Shown here: piece by piece, positions 25,734 to 34,930 of the stretch
Numbering within the stretch: position 1 is the stretch's first letter
How the letters are laid out: each line of letters starts with the position of its first letter
Assembly (NCBI GenBank): GCA_018436855.1
Contig: JAHDKO010000034.1
Coordinates: 1-64,000 of the forward strand
DNA: 64,000 nucleotides
Reading direction: 5' to 3'
Origin: Deltaproteobacteria bacterium
Lineage (GTDB): Bacteria; Desulfobacterota; Desulfomonilia; UBA1062
The notes under the pieces: generated by a model
The model's input: the letters and a program-made list of their open reading frames with translations, nothing else
The model's database searches: none
What the model was told of the DNA's origin: nothing
Translations under genes and position numbers: made by a program

Positions 25734-26469
25734 TCTTCATGTTCTCCCGTATGTCTCCCCTGATATTGAAGAGCATGGCCGTCATTTCGAGCTCGTATTC
25801 GAGCGCGGCCTTGGCATCGAGCCGGCTGACCACGTCGAAGCTCCGTTTCAGGGCCCGCACCACCTCCGGAGGCCTGCCCACCAACTGCTTCGACCATGCG
25901 GAGATCTCGTCGCGGAACCTCTCGGGCGGAACCACCCGGTTCACCAGCCCGATATGGTGCGCCTCCTGCGCCCCGATGGGCTCTCCTTTCAGGGTCAGCT
26001 CCTTGCTCCGCGCCATCCCGATCCGGGCCACCAGAGGGGTGAGCAGGGGATTGAACCCGTATTTGATCTCGGGATGGCCGAAGATGGCGCTCTCGGAGGC
26101 GATGATGATATCGCCCATGAGCGCGAGGTTGAAGCCGCCGCCGAACGCGATGCCGCTCACGGCGGTGATAAGGATTTTGTCGTAGTCCAGGAGCATGGAA
26201 TAGGTGTTGACCGCGAGGCCGAAGTACCTCGTTGCCTCCTCCGTGGTGAAGTTGGGCGCCTCCTTGAGGTCGATCCCCGCGGAAAAGCACTCGTCGCCGC
26301 CGGTGAAAACAACGAGCCTGACATTGTTCCCGTCCTTGAGGAAGGAGGAGAAGACATGGTTGATCTCCGAGAGCATTCCATAGGACAGTGCGTTGAGCTC
26401 GTGCTTGCGGTCCATGACCACCGTAGCGACATCGTCCCTGACCTCCACCCTGATGAACTGATATTCCAT
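25687..26469 (-). CDS. Enoyl-CoA hydratase/isomerase family protein
   Basis: A 260-residue crotonase-fold enzyme. The family's oxyanion-hole segments are 'HELNALSYGML', 'FSAGIDLKE' (about 64-72) and 'ISGIAFGGGFNLALMGDIIIASE' (around 105-125), with the downstream 'KYGFNP'. In classical hydratases the catalytic Glu pair follows these segments. The exact acyl-CoA substrate (beta-oxidation, branched-chain or aromatic degradation) cannot be deduced. The start ATG at 26469 has AGGAG upstream. Its 3' end overlaps the DNA glycosylase gene by 47 bases; no other fatty-acid genes are nearby. Confidence 0.9.
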   Translation of the reverse strand: MEYQFIRVEVRDDVATVVMDRKHELNALSYGMLSEINHVFSSFLKDGNNVRLVVFTGGDECFSAGIDLKEAPNFTTEEATRYFGLAVNTYSMLLDYDKILITAVSGIAFGGGFNLALMGDIIIASESAIFGHPEIKYGFNPLLTPLVARIGMARSKELTLKGEPIGAQEAHHIGLVNRVVPPERFRDEISAWSKQLVGRPPEVVRALKRSFDVVSRLDAKAALEYELEMTAMLFNIRGDIRENMKSVIQRKDLAGKIVCS

Positions 26470-26717
26470 GGGCTGCTCCTGAAAAAAAATTATATTCTCT
26501 CAAAACTTGTACATTGAAGGATTCACGCTGTCAATCACATGATTCCCTGCGGATCTGCCCGGCACCTTTCCCCTTTTACGAAAGCTGCACTTCTTCTCCG
26601 CCTTCGTGCCCGCCGGTGTGAATCCGGGACAGCCGCCTGCCGCGATTTTCAGAAGATACGGGCGCGGTCCAGGGATTACTTGATTCTCCTCCCCGCTTTC
26701 TGATATTCCTGTATCCC

Positions 26718-28166
26718 GTGTCATGCCTGAGCGTACGTCAACTCAATGAGCTGGCCAGGGAGGCCCTGAGCTCGTGTCTCCACGACGAGGTGTGGGTGCA
26801 GGGGGAGATCCACGGCCTGAAGATGCATGCGAAGTCGGGCCACGTATACTTCGACCTGGTGGAAAAGGCACCGGGTATGGGCGAGGGTTATGTGGCAAAG
26901 ATCGGCTGCGCCTTTTTCCGGGGATCGTTCGTCAAGTGGCGCCAGGGTCTGAAATCTTTCGGCATGCAGGATTTCGAGCTCGCCTCCGGCATCGAGGTCA
27001 GGCTCAAGGCACGGGTCGATCTTTTCATCAGGGAAGGCCGCTACCAGCTTATCGTCTCCGAGATCGACCCTGCCTATACCTTCGGCGCCATCGCCAGGAA
27101 GAGGGAGCAGACCGTTGGGGCGCTCAAGGCCGCAGGCCTTCTGGAGAAGAACAAAGGCCTGCAGATGCCGCGGGTCCCCCGGAACGTGGGGCTGATCACC
27201 TCAGGCGGCTCGGCCGCGTTCAACGACTTCATGCGCGTGGTCGCCGACAGCGGCTATTCGTTCTCCGTGACCCTCTTCGATGCCCACATGCAGGGCGAAA
27301 ACACCGTGCCCGAGGTGCTGGCCGGGATCGAGTCCCTGCAGAGACGATCCGGAGTGGATGTCATCGTCATCATCCGGGGGGGAGGGGCCAAAACCGACCT
27401 GTTCTCCTTTGACGACCTCTCCCTGTGCAGGGCCGTTGCCCTGTGCGCCAGGCCCGTGATCACCGGCATCGGCCACGAGATCGACGTGAGTGTGGCCGAT
27501 CTGGTGGCCCACACCTGCTGCGTCACGCCTACGGATGCGGCGCGGTTCCTTGTCACCGGGATGGACGAGGTGTGGGCATACCTGGATCAGGCGCACCGGG
27601 ATGTTTCCCACCGGAGCAGCGATGTTCTCCAGAGAGCGGGCGAGCGGATCAGGATGGCATCTTCCGGACTGGGCCATGTCACACACCGGTGGATGGTATC
27701 GGCACTGTCCGTTCTCAGGGAGTACGCCTTCTACCTCCACACCTCCCTGGCCCGGGATATTGCCGGAAGGGAGCAGATGCTCGCGATGGCGGCCTTGCGC
27801 CTCGCGACCAGCTCTCGCGCAGCAATCGGGAGTCAGCTCCAGGCCCTCGATGAGCTGCCGCGCGACATGGTCCGCGATGCGAGGACGCGGTTCGCGTTCC
27901 TTCAGGCTGATCTCGCACGGCGGCAGCAGGGCCTCGGCGATCATGCGGGCACGATCATCGTCCGCCAGCAGGACCGCACGGAGCACCTCGGTTCCCTGTT
28001 CTCCGCCATGGATCCCTCCAGGACCCTGCGCAGGGGCTACAGCATTACCATGGACGCGAAGGGAAGGGTCATCGTGGACGCCGCGTCGATCCGGGAAGGT
28101 GCGTCCATCACCACCGTGCTGGCAAAGGGAAAGATCGTAAGCACGGTAAATGACAAGGAGCAGTGA
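26718..28166 (+). CDS. xseA: Exodeoxyribonuclease VII large subunit
   Basis: A 482-residue catalytic subunit of exonuclease VII, which degrades single-stranded DNA from both ends. It has an N-terminal OB-fold DNA-binding domain (about 5-105, 'VWVQGEIHGLKMHAKSGHVYFDL'), then the catalytic core. That core shows 'GLITSGGSAAFNDFM', 'IIRGGGAKTDLFSFDD' and 'ITGIGHEIDVSVADLVA'. A long coiled-coil region that binds XseB subunits follows, and then the C-terminal 'TLRRGYSI'. The start GTG at 26718 fits the family's N-terminus. The stop overlaps the xseB start as TGATG, which couples their translation. Confidence 0.97.
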   Translation: MSCLSVRQLNELAREALSSCLHDEVWVQGEIHGLKMHAKSGHVYFDLVEKAPGMGEGYVAKIGCAFFRGSFVKWRQGLKSFGMQDFELASGIEVRLKARVDLFIREGRYQLIVSEIDPAYTFGAIARKREQTVGALKAAGLLEKNKGLQMPRVPRNVGLITSGGSAAFNDFMRVVADSGYSFSVTLFDAHMQGENTVPEVLAGIESLQRRSGVDVIVIIRGGGAKTDLFSFDDLSLCRAVALCARPVITGIGHEIDVSVADLVAHTCCVTPTDAARFLVTGMDEVWAYLDQAHRDVSHRSSDVLQRAGERIRMASSGLGHVTHRWMVSALSVLREYAFYLHTSLARDIAGREQMLAMAALRLATSSRAAIGSQLQALDELPRDMVRDARTRFAFLQADLARRQQGLGDHAGTIIVRQQDRTEHLGSLFSAMDPSRTLRRGYSITMDAKGRVIVDAASIREGASITTVLAKGKIVSTVNDKEQ

Positions 28167-28384
28167 TGAAAAAGGCCAGACAGTATTCCGAGGTGCTCAA
28201 GGAGCTCGAAGACATCATGGAGAGGATGAACAGGGGCGAGGTCCCCATCGACGAGCTGGGGGAGACGGTGAAGCAGGCCGCCGAGAAGATCCGGTACCTC
28301 CGCAGCGTTCTCCGCTCGACCCAGACTACAGTCACCAAGATCCTCAAAGAGGTCGAGGAAGAGTCCCTGGAAAAAAACAGCTAG
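28166..28384 (+). CDS. xseB: Exodeoxyribonuclease VII small subunit
   Basis: A 72-residue helical protein that binds the coiled coil of XseA in multiple copies. The family signature is a helix hairpin containing 'LEDIMERMNRGEVPIDELGETVKQA'-like spacing (about residues 13-37). The start ATG at 28166 shares its A with the xseA stop codon. A GTG one codon upstream is possible but less likely. It follows xseA and precedes the aminotransferase after a 59-base gap. Confidence 0.95.
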   Translation: MKKARQYSEVLKELEDIMERMNRGEVPIDELGETVKQAAEKIRYLRSVLRSTQTTVTKILKEVEEESLEKNS

Positions 28385-28443
28385 GAAGGCCCCTCCTAAG
28401 GAAGGCAATTGCCCCCGCTTTGGTGGTCTGTTATAGGAGTGTC

Positions 28444-29589
28444 ATGGAAGCGGTGCTCACAAATCCGTCCATCACGCCCTTTCTCGTGATGGATGTCATG
28501 GAAAAGGCCAATGCCCTCGCCGAACAGGGCAGGTCCGTCATTCACCTGGAGGTGGGCGAGCCGGATTTCGACACCCCGGCGTGCGTCCGGACGGCCGCGG
28601 TACGGGCCATGGAGGAAGGCAAGACCCACTATACGCATTCCCTGGGCGTCCCCGAGCTCAGGGATGCGATCTGCGAACATTACCTCAAGACCTATGGGGT
28701 GGGGGGCATCGATCCGGAACAGATTCTGGTGACTGCGGGCTCGTCCCCCGCGCTCCTGATCGCCATGGCCTGTCTGGCCGGGGCCGGCGACGAGGTTATC
28801 CTGACCGACCCGTACTATGCCTGCTATCCGAACTTCATCAGGGTCCTGGGCGCCTCTCCCCGGTTCGTGCCCACGGGAGGCGGCGACAGGTTCCAGCTCG
28901 ACCCGCACAAGGCGGCCCGTGCCAGGAACTCCTCGACCAAGGCCCTCGTGATCAACTCGCCCGCCAACCCCACCGGGGTCTGTCTCGATGAAGATCACCT
29001 GAGCGGGCTCTGCTCGCTGGGGCTGCCCATCATATCCGACGAGATCTACCACGGCCTGGTCTATACCGGCGGGCAGTACACCATTCTGGAGTACACGGAC
29101 AACGCCGTGGTGATCAACGGCTTTTCCAAGGCCTATGCCATGACCGGCTGGCGTTTGGGCTGGGCGGTTTTCCCGAAGCATCTCATAAGAGAGGCCCAGA
29201 AGATCCAGCAGAACCTCATGATCTGCGCGCCTTCTCTCGCCCAGTGGGCCGGGATCGCCGCGCTCACCGAGGCGGGCCCGGACGTGGAGCGCATGAAGCA
29301 GGTCTTTGCCCAGCGCCGCCTCGTGATGCTTCGGGAGATGGAGGCGCACGGGCTCGATGTGGAGGTGGAGCCGGATGGCGCCTTCTACGTGCTGGTGAAC
29401 ATGGCGCACGTGACCAACGATTCGTACCGGCTGGCCATGGATATCCTGGACAACACCGGGGTGGGAGTCACCCCGGGCATCGACTTCGGGCCGGGGGCGG
29501 AGCGCTATATCCGGTTTTCCTACGCCAACTCGGAGGCCGACATCCGCGAGGGTGTCTCCCGTGTGGCCGAATATCTCGGGTCGCTATGA
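28444..29589 (+). CDS. Class I/II pyridoxal-phosphate aminotransferase (AspC family)
   Basis: A 381-residue fold-type I aminotransferase. 'EVGEPDFDTP' near residue 37 and the PLP-phosphate segment 'TAGSSPALL' are visible. 'INSPANPTG' holds the substrate-carboxylate region, and 'ISDEIYHGLVY' holds the ring-nitrogen Asp. The Schiff-base Lys is in 'NGFSKAYAMTGWRLG', and the C-terminal Arg is in 'YIRFSYA'. It would move amino groups between amino acids and 2-oxoacids; aspartate, alanine or aromatic specificity is not decidable. The ATG at 28444 is supported by AGGAG five bases upstream. The stop overlaps the engB start as ATGA. Confidence 0.95.
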   Translation: MEAVLTNPSITPFLVMDVMEKANALAEQGRSVIHLEVGEPDFDTPACVRTAAVRAMEEGKTHYTHSLGVPELRDAICEHYLKTYGVGGIDPEQILVTAGSSPALLIAMACLAGAGDEVILTDPYYACYPNFIRVLGASPRFVPTGGGDRFQLDPHKAARARNSSTKALVINSPANPTGVCLDEDHLSGLCSLGLPIISDEIYHGLVYTGGQYTILEYTDNAVVINGFSKAYAMTGWRLGWAVFPKHLIREAQKIQQNLMICAPSLAQWAGIAALTEAGPDVERMKQVFAQRRLVMLREMEAHGLDVEVEPDGAFYVLVNMAHVTNDSYRLAMDILDNTGVGVTPGIDFGPGAERYIRFSYANSEADIREGVSRVAEYLGSL

Positions 29590-30176
29590 TCGTCAAGGTG
29601 CGCGACGCCCGGTACGCCGGGACCATTTACGAGAGCCTCCCCCGGCTGCCCCAGATCGCCTTTGCCGGCCGCTCCAATGTGGGCAAGTCTTCCCTGATCA
29701 ACGCATTGCTCAACCGCAAGTCACTGGTCAAGACCAGCAAGCAGCCGGGAAAGACCCGGAACATCAACTTCTTTCAGGTGGACCTGGTGGATTTGCCCTC
29801 TTTGTACCTGGTGGATCTCCCGGGCTATGGATACGCACGGGTTCCCCAGGGCATGAAGAGCGCCTGGGAGGAGCTCGCGGCCCGGTATTTCCGGAACAAC
29901 GAAGACTTAAGGCTCCTCATGGTGCTCATGGACATCAGGAGGGACCCGGGAAGGGAGGAGCTCATGGCCCTGGACCTCGCCCGATCGACCGGCGCCCGCT
30001 CGCTCATCGTGGCCACCAAGGCGGACAAGCTGACCTTCAGCGCCAGGGGAAAGCGCATGAAGGAGATCGCCCGGCTGAGCACAGCAGAGCCCATCCCCGT
30101 ATCGGCCGTATCCCGGGAGGGCATCGATGCAGTCTGGGAATGCATCGTCCGGGATATTCCGTCGGGCCTGCCATAG
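29586..30176 (+). CDS. engB: Ribosome biogenesis GTPase EngB/YihA/YsxC
   Basis: A 196-residue small GTPase needed for 50S ribosomal subunit maturation. All G motifs are visible: G1 'GRSNVGKSS' (28-36), the G2 region 'PGKTRNINFF', G3 'DLPGYGYA', G4 'TKADKL' and G5 'VSAVS'. Length and order match EngB. It is translationally coupled to the aminotransferase by an ATGA overlap. It is convergent with the DUF2279-like gene, with 25 bases between their 3' ends. Confidence 0.97.
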   Translation: MIVKVRDARYAGTIYESLPRLPQIAFAGRSNVGKSSLINALLNRKSLVKTSKQPGKTRNINFFQVDLVDLPSLYLVDLPGYGYARVPQGMKSAWEELAARYFRNNEDLRLLMVLMDIRRDPGREELMALDLARSTGARSLIVATKADKLTFSARGKRMKEIARLSTAEPIPVSAVSREGIDAVWECIVRDIPSGLP

Positions 30177-30201
30177 GTGCAAGGCTGTCCGGGGAGAGCC
30201 C

Positions 30202-31074
30202 TTACCCCTGTTCCAGTCTCCTGGTATACGGCAGATAGGTGAAGGGAACCTGGATATAATCGAAGATTCCATAGGCGCGAGTGCCCGTGTACCTTTCGAG
30301 CAGGTATGTTACGTTGAGACCGATCCCTGCGTACAGATATCGGTTTTTCTCATTGAAATACCTTTCATCCGCGGATTTGTATCCCCTCGTGTAGTATCCC
30401 GTGTGGATCTCCAGGGCATTGAGAAAGAAGTCGTCGGATTCGAGCATGCCGCCCGGTTTGAACGCTAAGATATACTTGTGCCCGGAGTAGTCGGTGGTCA
30501 GGTCCAGGTCCTCCCCCCGCCGCAGGGCAGGGGATGGTATCCACTCAAGCCGGAAATCCACGGAATTCCTCACCCGTTCGCTGCTCTGGTGCACGTAGGC
30601 CAGAGCTATACCTGCGGTGTTCATGATAAAGTCTTCGACGCTGAACCCGTGTCCGAGGCTCGTCGCATCGCCGATCTCAATCAGTGAGGTCTGGAGGAAG
30701 CTGCTCGGTGCACCATATCGTGAAGCGTCAGTATCACTCAGTCCCCAGCGTTTGAAGACCTCGCTGTATACGCTCGCCATGCCGTAGGATGCCCAGGCGT
30801 GACCGAGTTTGTCAGCACCGCCGTATTTGGTGTCTTTCTCGAACCAGCCTTCACTTCTGAATCGGAACACCGTGGAGCCGTAGTCCCATTGCAGAAGCCC
30901 CCATAGGAGAATTCCCCCGCCGGCTACGAGATTAAAGTTTCGGATACGACGGAGATTCAGCGGGGAGTCCTCATCATGGATATCGTCCGGGATCGTGAAA
31001 GGATCCTCGATCCCATACGCTGTCGCCGTGGTGAAAATCATGGTGGCCAGTACGCAGGCGATCATTTTTTTCAT
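30202..31074 (-). CDS. Exported DUF2279-like (YfiM-type) protein
   Basis: A 290-residue exported protein with a signal peptide (MKKMIACVLATMIFTTATAYG, cleavage after about residue 20). The conserved core 'GADKLGHAWASYGMASVY' (about 85-102) and the later 'EDFIMNTAGIALAY' match the DUF2279 family, whose members are outer-membrane or periplasmic proteins of unknown role. The C-terminal third has alternating aromatic strands ending 'FTYLPYTRRLEQG', which could be a small beta barrel. The start at 31074 is the ATG before the signal peptide; the frame also stays open over mnmG, but that is antisense. It is divergent from mnmG with a 117-base gap. Confidence 0.8.
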   Translation of the reverse strand: MKKMIACVLATMIFTTATAYGIEDPFTIPDDIHDEDSPLNLRRIRNFNLVAGGGILLWGLLQWDYGSTVFRFRSEGWFEKDTKYGGADKLGHAWASYGMASVYSEVFKRWGLSDTDASRYGAPSSFLQTSLIEIGDATSLGHGFSVEDFIMNTAGIALAYVHQSSERVRNSVDFRLEWIPSPALRRGEDLDLTTDYSGHKYILAFKPGGMLESDDFFLNALEIHTGYYTRGYKSADERYFNEKNRYLYAGIGLNVTYLLERYTGTRAYGIFDYIQVPFTYLPYTRRLEQG

Positions 31075-31191
31075 CGGGTCAGGATATTGGCTTTCTGGTA
31101 TTGATGTCAACTGTGGATGAGCAACTCCATAACAGGTCTGTTCGCACAATCCGTCTTGAAAACATCCCTGATTTGCAATACACATCAGGCA

Positions 31192-33042
31192 ATGAAAAAA
31201 TTCGACATCGTCATCATAGGCGCCGGCCATGCCGGCGCAGAGGCGGCATATGCGGCCTCCAAGTTCGGGCTTAAGGTCGGCATGTTCACCCTGAACATGG
31301 ACACCGTGGGCTGCATGCCCTGCAGCCCTTCCATCGGCGGACTCGCCAAGAGCCACCTGGTCAAGGAGATCGACGCCCTGGGCGGCATCATGGCCGAGGC
31401 GGCCGACGAGACGGCCATCCAGTACCGGGTGCTCAACACCCGGAAAGGTCCTGCGGTGCGCGCCACGCGCACCCAGAACGACCGGCGCCTCTACGAGGCC
31501 GCCGTCAAGTCCCGGCTGGAAGGCTCGGGTGTTCACCTGCGGCAGGCGCGGATCGATCGCATCGTGGTGGAGGGTTCCCGGGTCAAGGGCGTGGTGGACC
31601 ACTTGGGGGCATTCATTGAGGCCGGCGCCGTCATCGTGGCGGCAGGCACCTTTCTCTCCGGCACCATACACATCGGCGACAAGCGGTTCCCGGCGGGCAG
31701 GGCAGGCGAAGAGGGCTCCTACGAGCTTGCGGAGAGTCTCAAGGCCCTGGGTCTGGCCGCGGGGAGGCACAAGACCGGAACCCCGCCGAGACTGCACCGA
31801 GATTCCATCGATTTGAGCGCGCTTGTCCGGCAGGACCCTCTGGAGGGCTGCATGCCCTTCGCGTTCGAATCGAAAGGGTCGAGTTTGCCCCAGGTACCGT
31901 GCTACCTGGCACGGACCACGCTGGACACCCACGAGACTATCCGGAACAATATTCGCTTCAGCGCCCTGTACTCAGGCGCTATCACCGGCACGCCCGCCCG
32001 GTACTGTCCCTCTCTGGAGGACAAGGTCATGCGATTCGGCGACCGGCAGGGCCATCAGGTGATCATCGAGCCCGAGGGGCTCTCCACCCGGGAGGTCTAT
32101 GCATCGGGCCTGGGGAACTCCCTGCCCGTGGACATCCAGTGGGAGGTGGTCAGGTCCGTGCCCGGCCTCGAGAAGGCCGAGATCATCCGGCCCGCCTATG
32201 CCATTGAGTACGAATACATCCTGCCCACGCAGCTCACGAGAAGCCTGGAGACCAAGAATATCGAGGGGCTCTACCTCGCGGGCCAGGTCAACGGTACATC
32301 GGGCTACGAGGAAGCCGCGGCGCAGGGGCTCGCGGCCGCGGTCAACGCCTGCCGAAAGCTCCGGGGGGAGGAGCCCTTTATCCTGGACCGCTCCCGGGCA
32401 TACATGGCGGTCATGATCGACGACCTGGTGACCAGGGGCGCCTCCGAGCCCTACCGGATGTTTACCTCGCGGGCCGAGTACCGTCTCGTGCTCAGGGAGA
32501 CCAATGCCCTCTTCAGGCTCACGGATGAGGCGCACGGCCTGGGGCTCGTCACCCGGGAGAGGAAGGCGCGGGTGCAGGAGATCGTGAGCGAGATGCAGGA
32601 CCTGGAGACTCATCTGGAAAGGACGAGCGTGGTGATCCCCAGGGATATGCCCCATATCAGCCCTTCCCGCGGGGCACAGGGTGAGCGCGTCAGTCTCAGA
32701 CGCCTCCTGAAACGGCCCGAAGCGAGCATGGAAGACCTGCAATCACGGGGCCTTGTCCCTCCTCACATAAGTCCGTTGAGCGGCATGGAAGTGGAGGTTC
32801 GGATCAAGTACGAAGGATACATAGCCCGGCAGCAGGGCGACATCCGGCAGCTCCGGGAGCTCGAACGGGTGAAGATCCCGGTTGGTCTTTCCTACGAGGA
32901 CATACCCGGGCTCTCCAACGAGCTCAAGTCGAGACTGGAGAAGATCAGGCCGCAGACGCTCGGGCAGGCCGCGCTGCTCGAGGGCATGACTCCGGCCGGA
33001 TTGAAGGCCATCAGGATAGGGATCAGAGCTCCAGGTTCCTGA
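31192..33042 (+). CDS. mnmG: tRNA U34 carboxymethylaminomethyl modification enzyme
   Basis: A 616-residue FAD enzyme (GidA) that, with MnmE, installs the cmnm5 group on U34 of certain tRNAs. The FAD-binding dinucleotide motif is GAGHAGAEAA at 11-20, followed by 'CMPCSPSIGGLAKSHLVKEIDALGG'-type spacing with the functional cysteines. 'RTQNDRRLY' and the family signature 'GTPARYCPSLEDKV' are also seen. The C-terminal helical MnmE-binding domain is present ('YIARQQGDIRQLRELE'). The start ATG at 31192 follows an AGG. Its last 20 bases overlap the convergent PilZ gene. No mnmE or rsmG is seen alongside. Confidence 0.98.
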   Translation: MKKFDIVIIGAGHAGAEAAYAASKFGLKVGMFTLNMDTVGCMPCSPSIGGLAKSHLVKEIDALGGIMAEAADETAIQYRVLNTRKGPAVRATRTQNDRRLYEAAVKSRLEGSGVHLRQARIDRIVVEGSRVKGVVDHLGAFIEAGAVIVAAGTFLSGTIHIGDKRFPAGRAGEEGSYELAESLKALGLAAGRHKTGTPPRLHRDSIDLSALVRQDPLEGCMPFAFESKGSSLPQVPCYLARTTLDTHETIRNNIRFSALYSGAITGTPARYCPSLEDKVMRFGDRQGHQVIIEPEGLSTREVYASGLGNSLPVDIQWEVVRSVPGLEKAEIIRPAYAIEYEYILPTQLTRSLETKNIEGLYLAGQVNGTSGYEEAAAQGLAAAVNACRKLRGEEPFILDRSRAYMAVMIDDLVTRGASEPYRMFTSRAEYRLVLRETNALFRLTDEAHGLGLVTRERKARVQEIVSEMQDLETHLERTSVVIPRDMPHISPSRGAQGERVSLRRLLKRPEASMEDLQSRGLVPPHISPLSGMEVEVRIKYEGYIARQQGDIRQLRELERVKIPVGLSYEDIPGLSNELKSRLEKIRPQTLGQAALLEGMTPAGLKAIRIGIRAPGS

Positions 33043-34120
33043 TGGCGGCCAGGATGCCCGCCTGCCTCTTGAACACGTAGTGCTGGAGATACTGGTAGTC
33101 TGAGGGGTGGAACTTGAGCGATATCCCGTAATTGCAGGAACCGTCATTACCGTTTCCCTTGAACATGACTTCGCCCGTGCCCAGCAGGGTGCGGTTCGAA
33201 GGCAGCGCCAAGGCTACCGGGCAGACCTGGTTTTTCTCCAGCCCCGTATACGGCGAGATCAGCCCCACGCCCCCTTCGCTCACGTCGCGGACCGGAGCGG
33301 AAACGGTCTGGTGCGCCTTGGGCAGGACATGGATGACAACCGGTTCCTTGGGATCCGGCTCCACGCGGAAGAACTTGCGCTTCTGGAAGTAGATCCTCCC
33401 GGGAAGGAAGACCGTTATCTTGCCTCGGCGGCAGCTGTCCACGGCGAAGTCGAAGCCCATGGTCTCCTCGTCCTCGGTGAAGAAGCCGGAGAGCATTTTC
33501 CCTCTGCCGAACTGATTGTACAGCCCCACGAATTCCTCGGGGCTGAAGTTGTCGAGAACGAGCTTGGTCTCGACCTCTCCCACCATCTGAATGATGTCAC
33601 AGGTCACGGTCAGGGTGGGGAGGTCCTCCCGGAACTGACAGGTGAGCAGAATTTTGGCCCGGTGCCGAAGGATCCTCCGGAACAGGGGCCGGATGATCTG
33701 GGGGTCATGGGCGGGTTTGTCCGGGAGCCGGGTCTTTTTCCCGGGTGTTTCGGGGATGGTGACCAGTTCCTGCTGCTTCTGAAGGAAGGTGATGAAACCG
33801 AGCACCATGAGCCGGTCGAGCCGGGAGGAGTCGAGGAAAATGATCCCCTGGGCCGCGTAGTCCAAGAGGTTCATCTGCATGATTTTGCTGGTGGTGTAGA
33901 TGATGATGGGTCCCAGGATGCCCCGGTCGCGGATGTGGCCGACGACCTCGCCGAAATTTCTGAAAAAGGGCAGCACCACGATATCCTTGGGCGAGCCTTC
34001 CTTGAGCAACTCCAAGATCAGGCTTTTGATATCGAGGATCCTTACGGGAAACTCGTTGCCCCGTAGTCCCAAGTCCCCGGCATTCTCCCGGGTGATCCAA
34101 ACCACTGCAGCATCGCCCAT
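33023..34120 (-). CDS. PilZ-domain (YcgR-like) cyclic di-GMP effector
   Basis: A 365-residue cytoplasmic protein. The first 130 residues look like a degenerate receiver fold ('DIKSLILELLKEG', 'IIIYTTSK', 'GIIFLDSSR') without the phosphorylation triad. A YcgR-N-like beta domain follows (about 160-255). A C-terminal PilZ domain (about 262-360) has both ligand motifs: R-K-F-F-R for RxxxR, and 'DVSEGG' for DxSxxG. It should therefore bind c-di-GMP and could link the GGDEF protein at 18397 to motility or the pilus. It is the last gene of a minus-strand run starting near rlmN. Its start is 11 bases after the TPR lipoprotein stop. Confidence 0.87.
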   Translation of the reverse strand: MGDAAVVWITRENAGDLGLRGNEFPVRILDIKSLILELLKEGSPKDIVVLPFFRNFGEVVGHIRDRGILGPIIIYTTSKIMQMNLLDYAAQGIIFLDSSRLDRLMVLGFITFLQKQQELVTIPETPGKKTRLPDKPAHDPQIIRPLFRRILRHRAKILLTCQFREDLPTLTVTCDIIQMVGEVETKLVLDNFSPEEFVGLYNQFGRGKMLSGFFTEDEETMGFDFAVDSCRRGKITVFLPGRIYFQKRKFFRVEPDPKEPVVIHVLPKAHQTVSAPVRDVSEGGVGLISPYTGLEKNQVCPVALALPSNRTLLGTGEVMFKGNGNDGSCNYGISLKFHPSDYQYLQHYVFKRQAGILAAIRNLEL

Positions 34121-34131
34121 GATCCCTGCCC

Positions 34132-34908
34132 CTACTCCGGTTCGCCCAGATCCTGAAGACTCTGCCGCGCCCTCGCGCCCATCAATCCGTTCTCGTCCAG
34201 ACGGATCACCTCCCGGAGATGCCGGGCCGCACTGCCGGTGTCGCCTGTCTTGAAAAAGGCCTGGGCAAGCTCCCAGTGCGCCTCGGTGTACCGGGGAAAC
34301 TCCAGGATGGCCTGCTCGAATGCCTCGATGGCGCGCTTGTCCTGTCCCTGCTTCAAGAACGCCTGTCCAAGGATGCTCCAGGCAGGGGCATAGTGGCTGT
34401 TTTCCTCCAGGGCCTTCTTCGCCGCCTGCTCCGCCTCGGGGTATTGCCTGGTCTGGTAGTATACGGAGGCCAGATTGTAGTGTGCGTATTCCGGCGTGGC
34501 GTAGAGCTCGTCCTTCAGGGCGCTCTTGAAGGCCTGGATCGCCTCTTCGGGCCTGTCCATACTCACCAGGATCGACCCTTTGAGGTTGTATGCCTCGCTC
34601 TTGAGGCCCGGGTGCTCCAGACCGATCCTGCCTGCAAGGTCCACTGCCGTGGACGCATTCTCAAGGGCCCTGTCGAGCCGCTCGGTTCTCCAGTAGGCCA
34701 GGGCGTAGGCATAATACACCTCGGGATCCTTCGGGTTCGCCTGAACCGCGCGCTTGAGCTCGACCAGGGCGCCCTGGATATCGTTCTGCTGGATCTTTCC
34801 CATGGCGATGGCCACCAGGGGCTTCGAGAGCTCGCGCTTCTGCTGGAAGGTGGACGCGCACCCTGCCGCCAGGATGAGGATGAGCGCTAAAAAACATGCT
34901 TTTCTCAT
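34132..34908 (-). CDS. TPR lipoprotein (PilF/PilW-like)
   Basis: A 258-residue exported protein with a lipoprotein signal (MRKACFLALILILAAGCAS, lipobox AAGC, Cys17) and about six TPR units from residue 30 to 245. This length and architecture match PilF-type pilotins, which help secretin assembly, but generic TPR lipoproteins look the same. Because the window also encodes a secretin lipoprotein, a pilotin role is a reasonable hypothesis only. The start at 34908 has GAGG upstream; it lies between the P-loop protein and the PilZ gene in a tight minus-strand run. Confidence 0.82.
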   Translation of the reverse strand: MRKACFLALILILAAGCASTFQQKRELSKPLVAIAMGKIQQNDIQGALVELKRAVQANPKDPEVYYAYALAYWRTERLDRALENASTAVDLAGRIGLEHPGLKSEAYNLKGSILVSMDRPEEAIQAFKSALKDELYATPEYAHYNLASVYYQTRQYPEAEQAAKKALEENSHYAPAWSILGQAFLKQGQDKRAIEAFEQAILEFPRYTEAHWELAQAFFKTGDTGSAARHLREVIRLDENGLMGARARQSLQDLGEPE

Positions 34909-34930
34909 GAAGAGTGCCTCTTGCTTTCGC

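Noticed and set aside
26500-26724. 74-codon minus-strand frame between the enoyl-CoA hydratase gene and xseA
   Set aside because: No ribosome site or family signature, and the composition is that of random intergenic sequence.
31075-31932. Minus-strand frame extension over mnmG
   Set aside because: It is the complement of mnmG; a signal peptide begins at 31074, so the real gene starts there.
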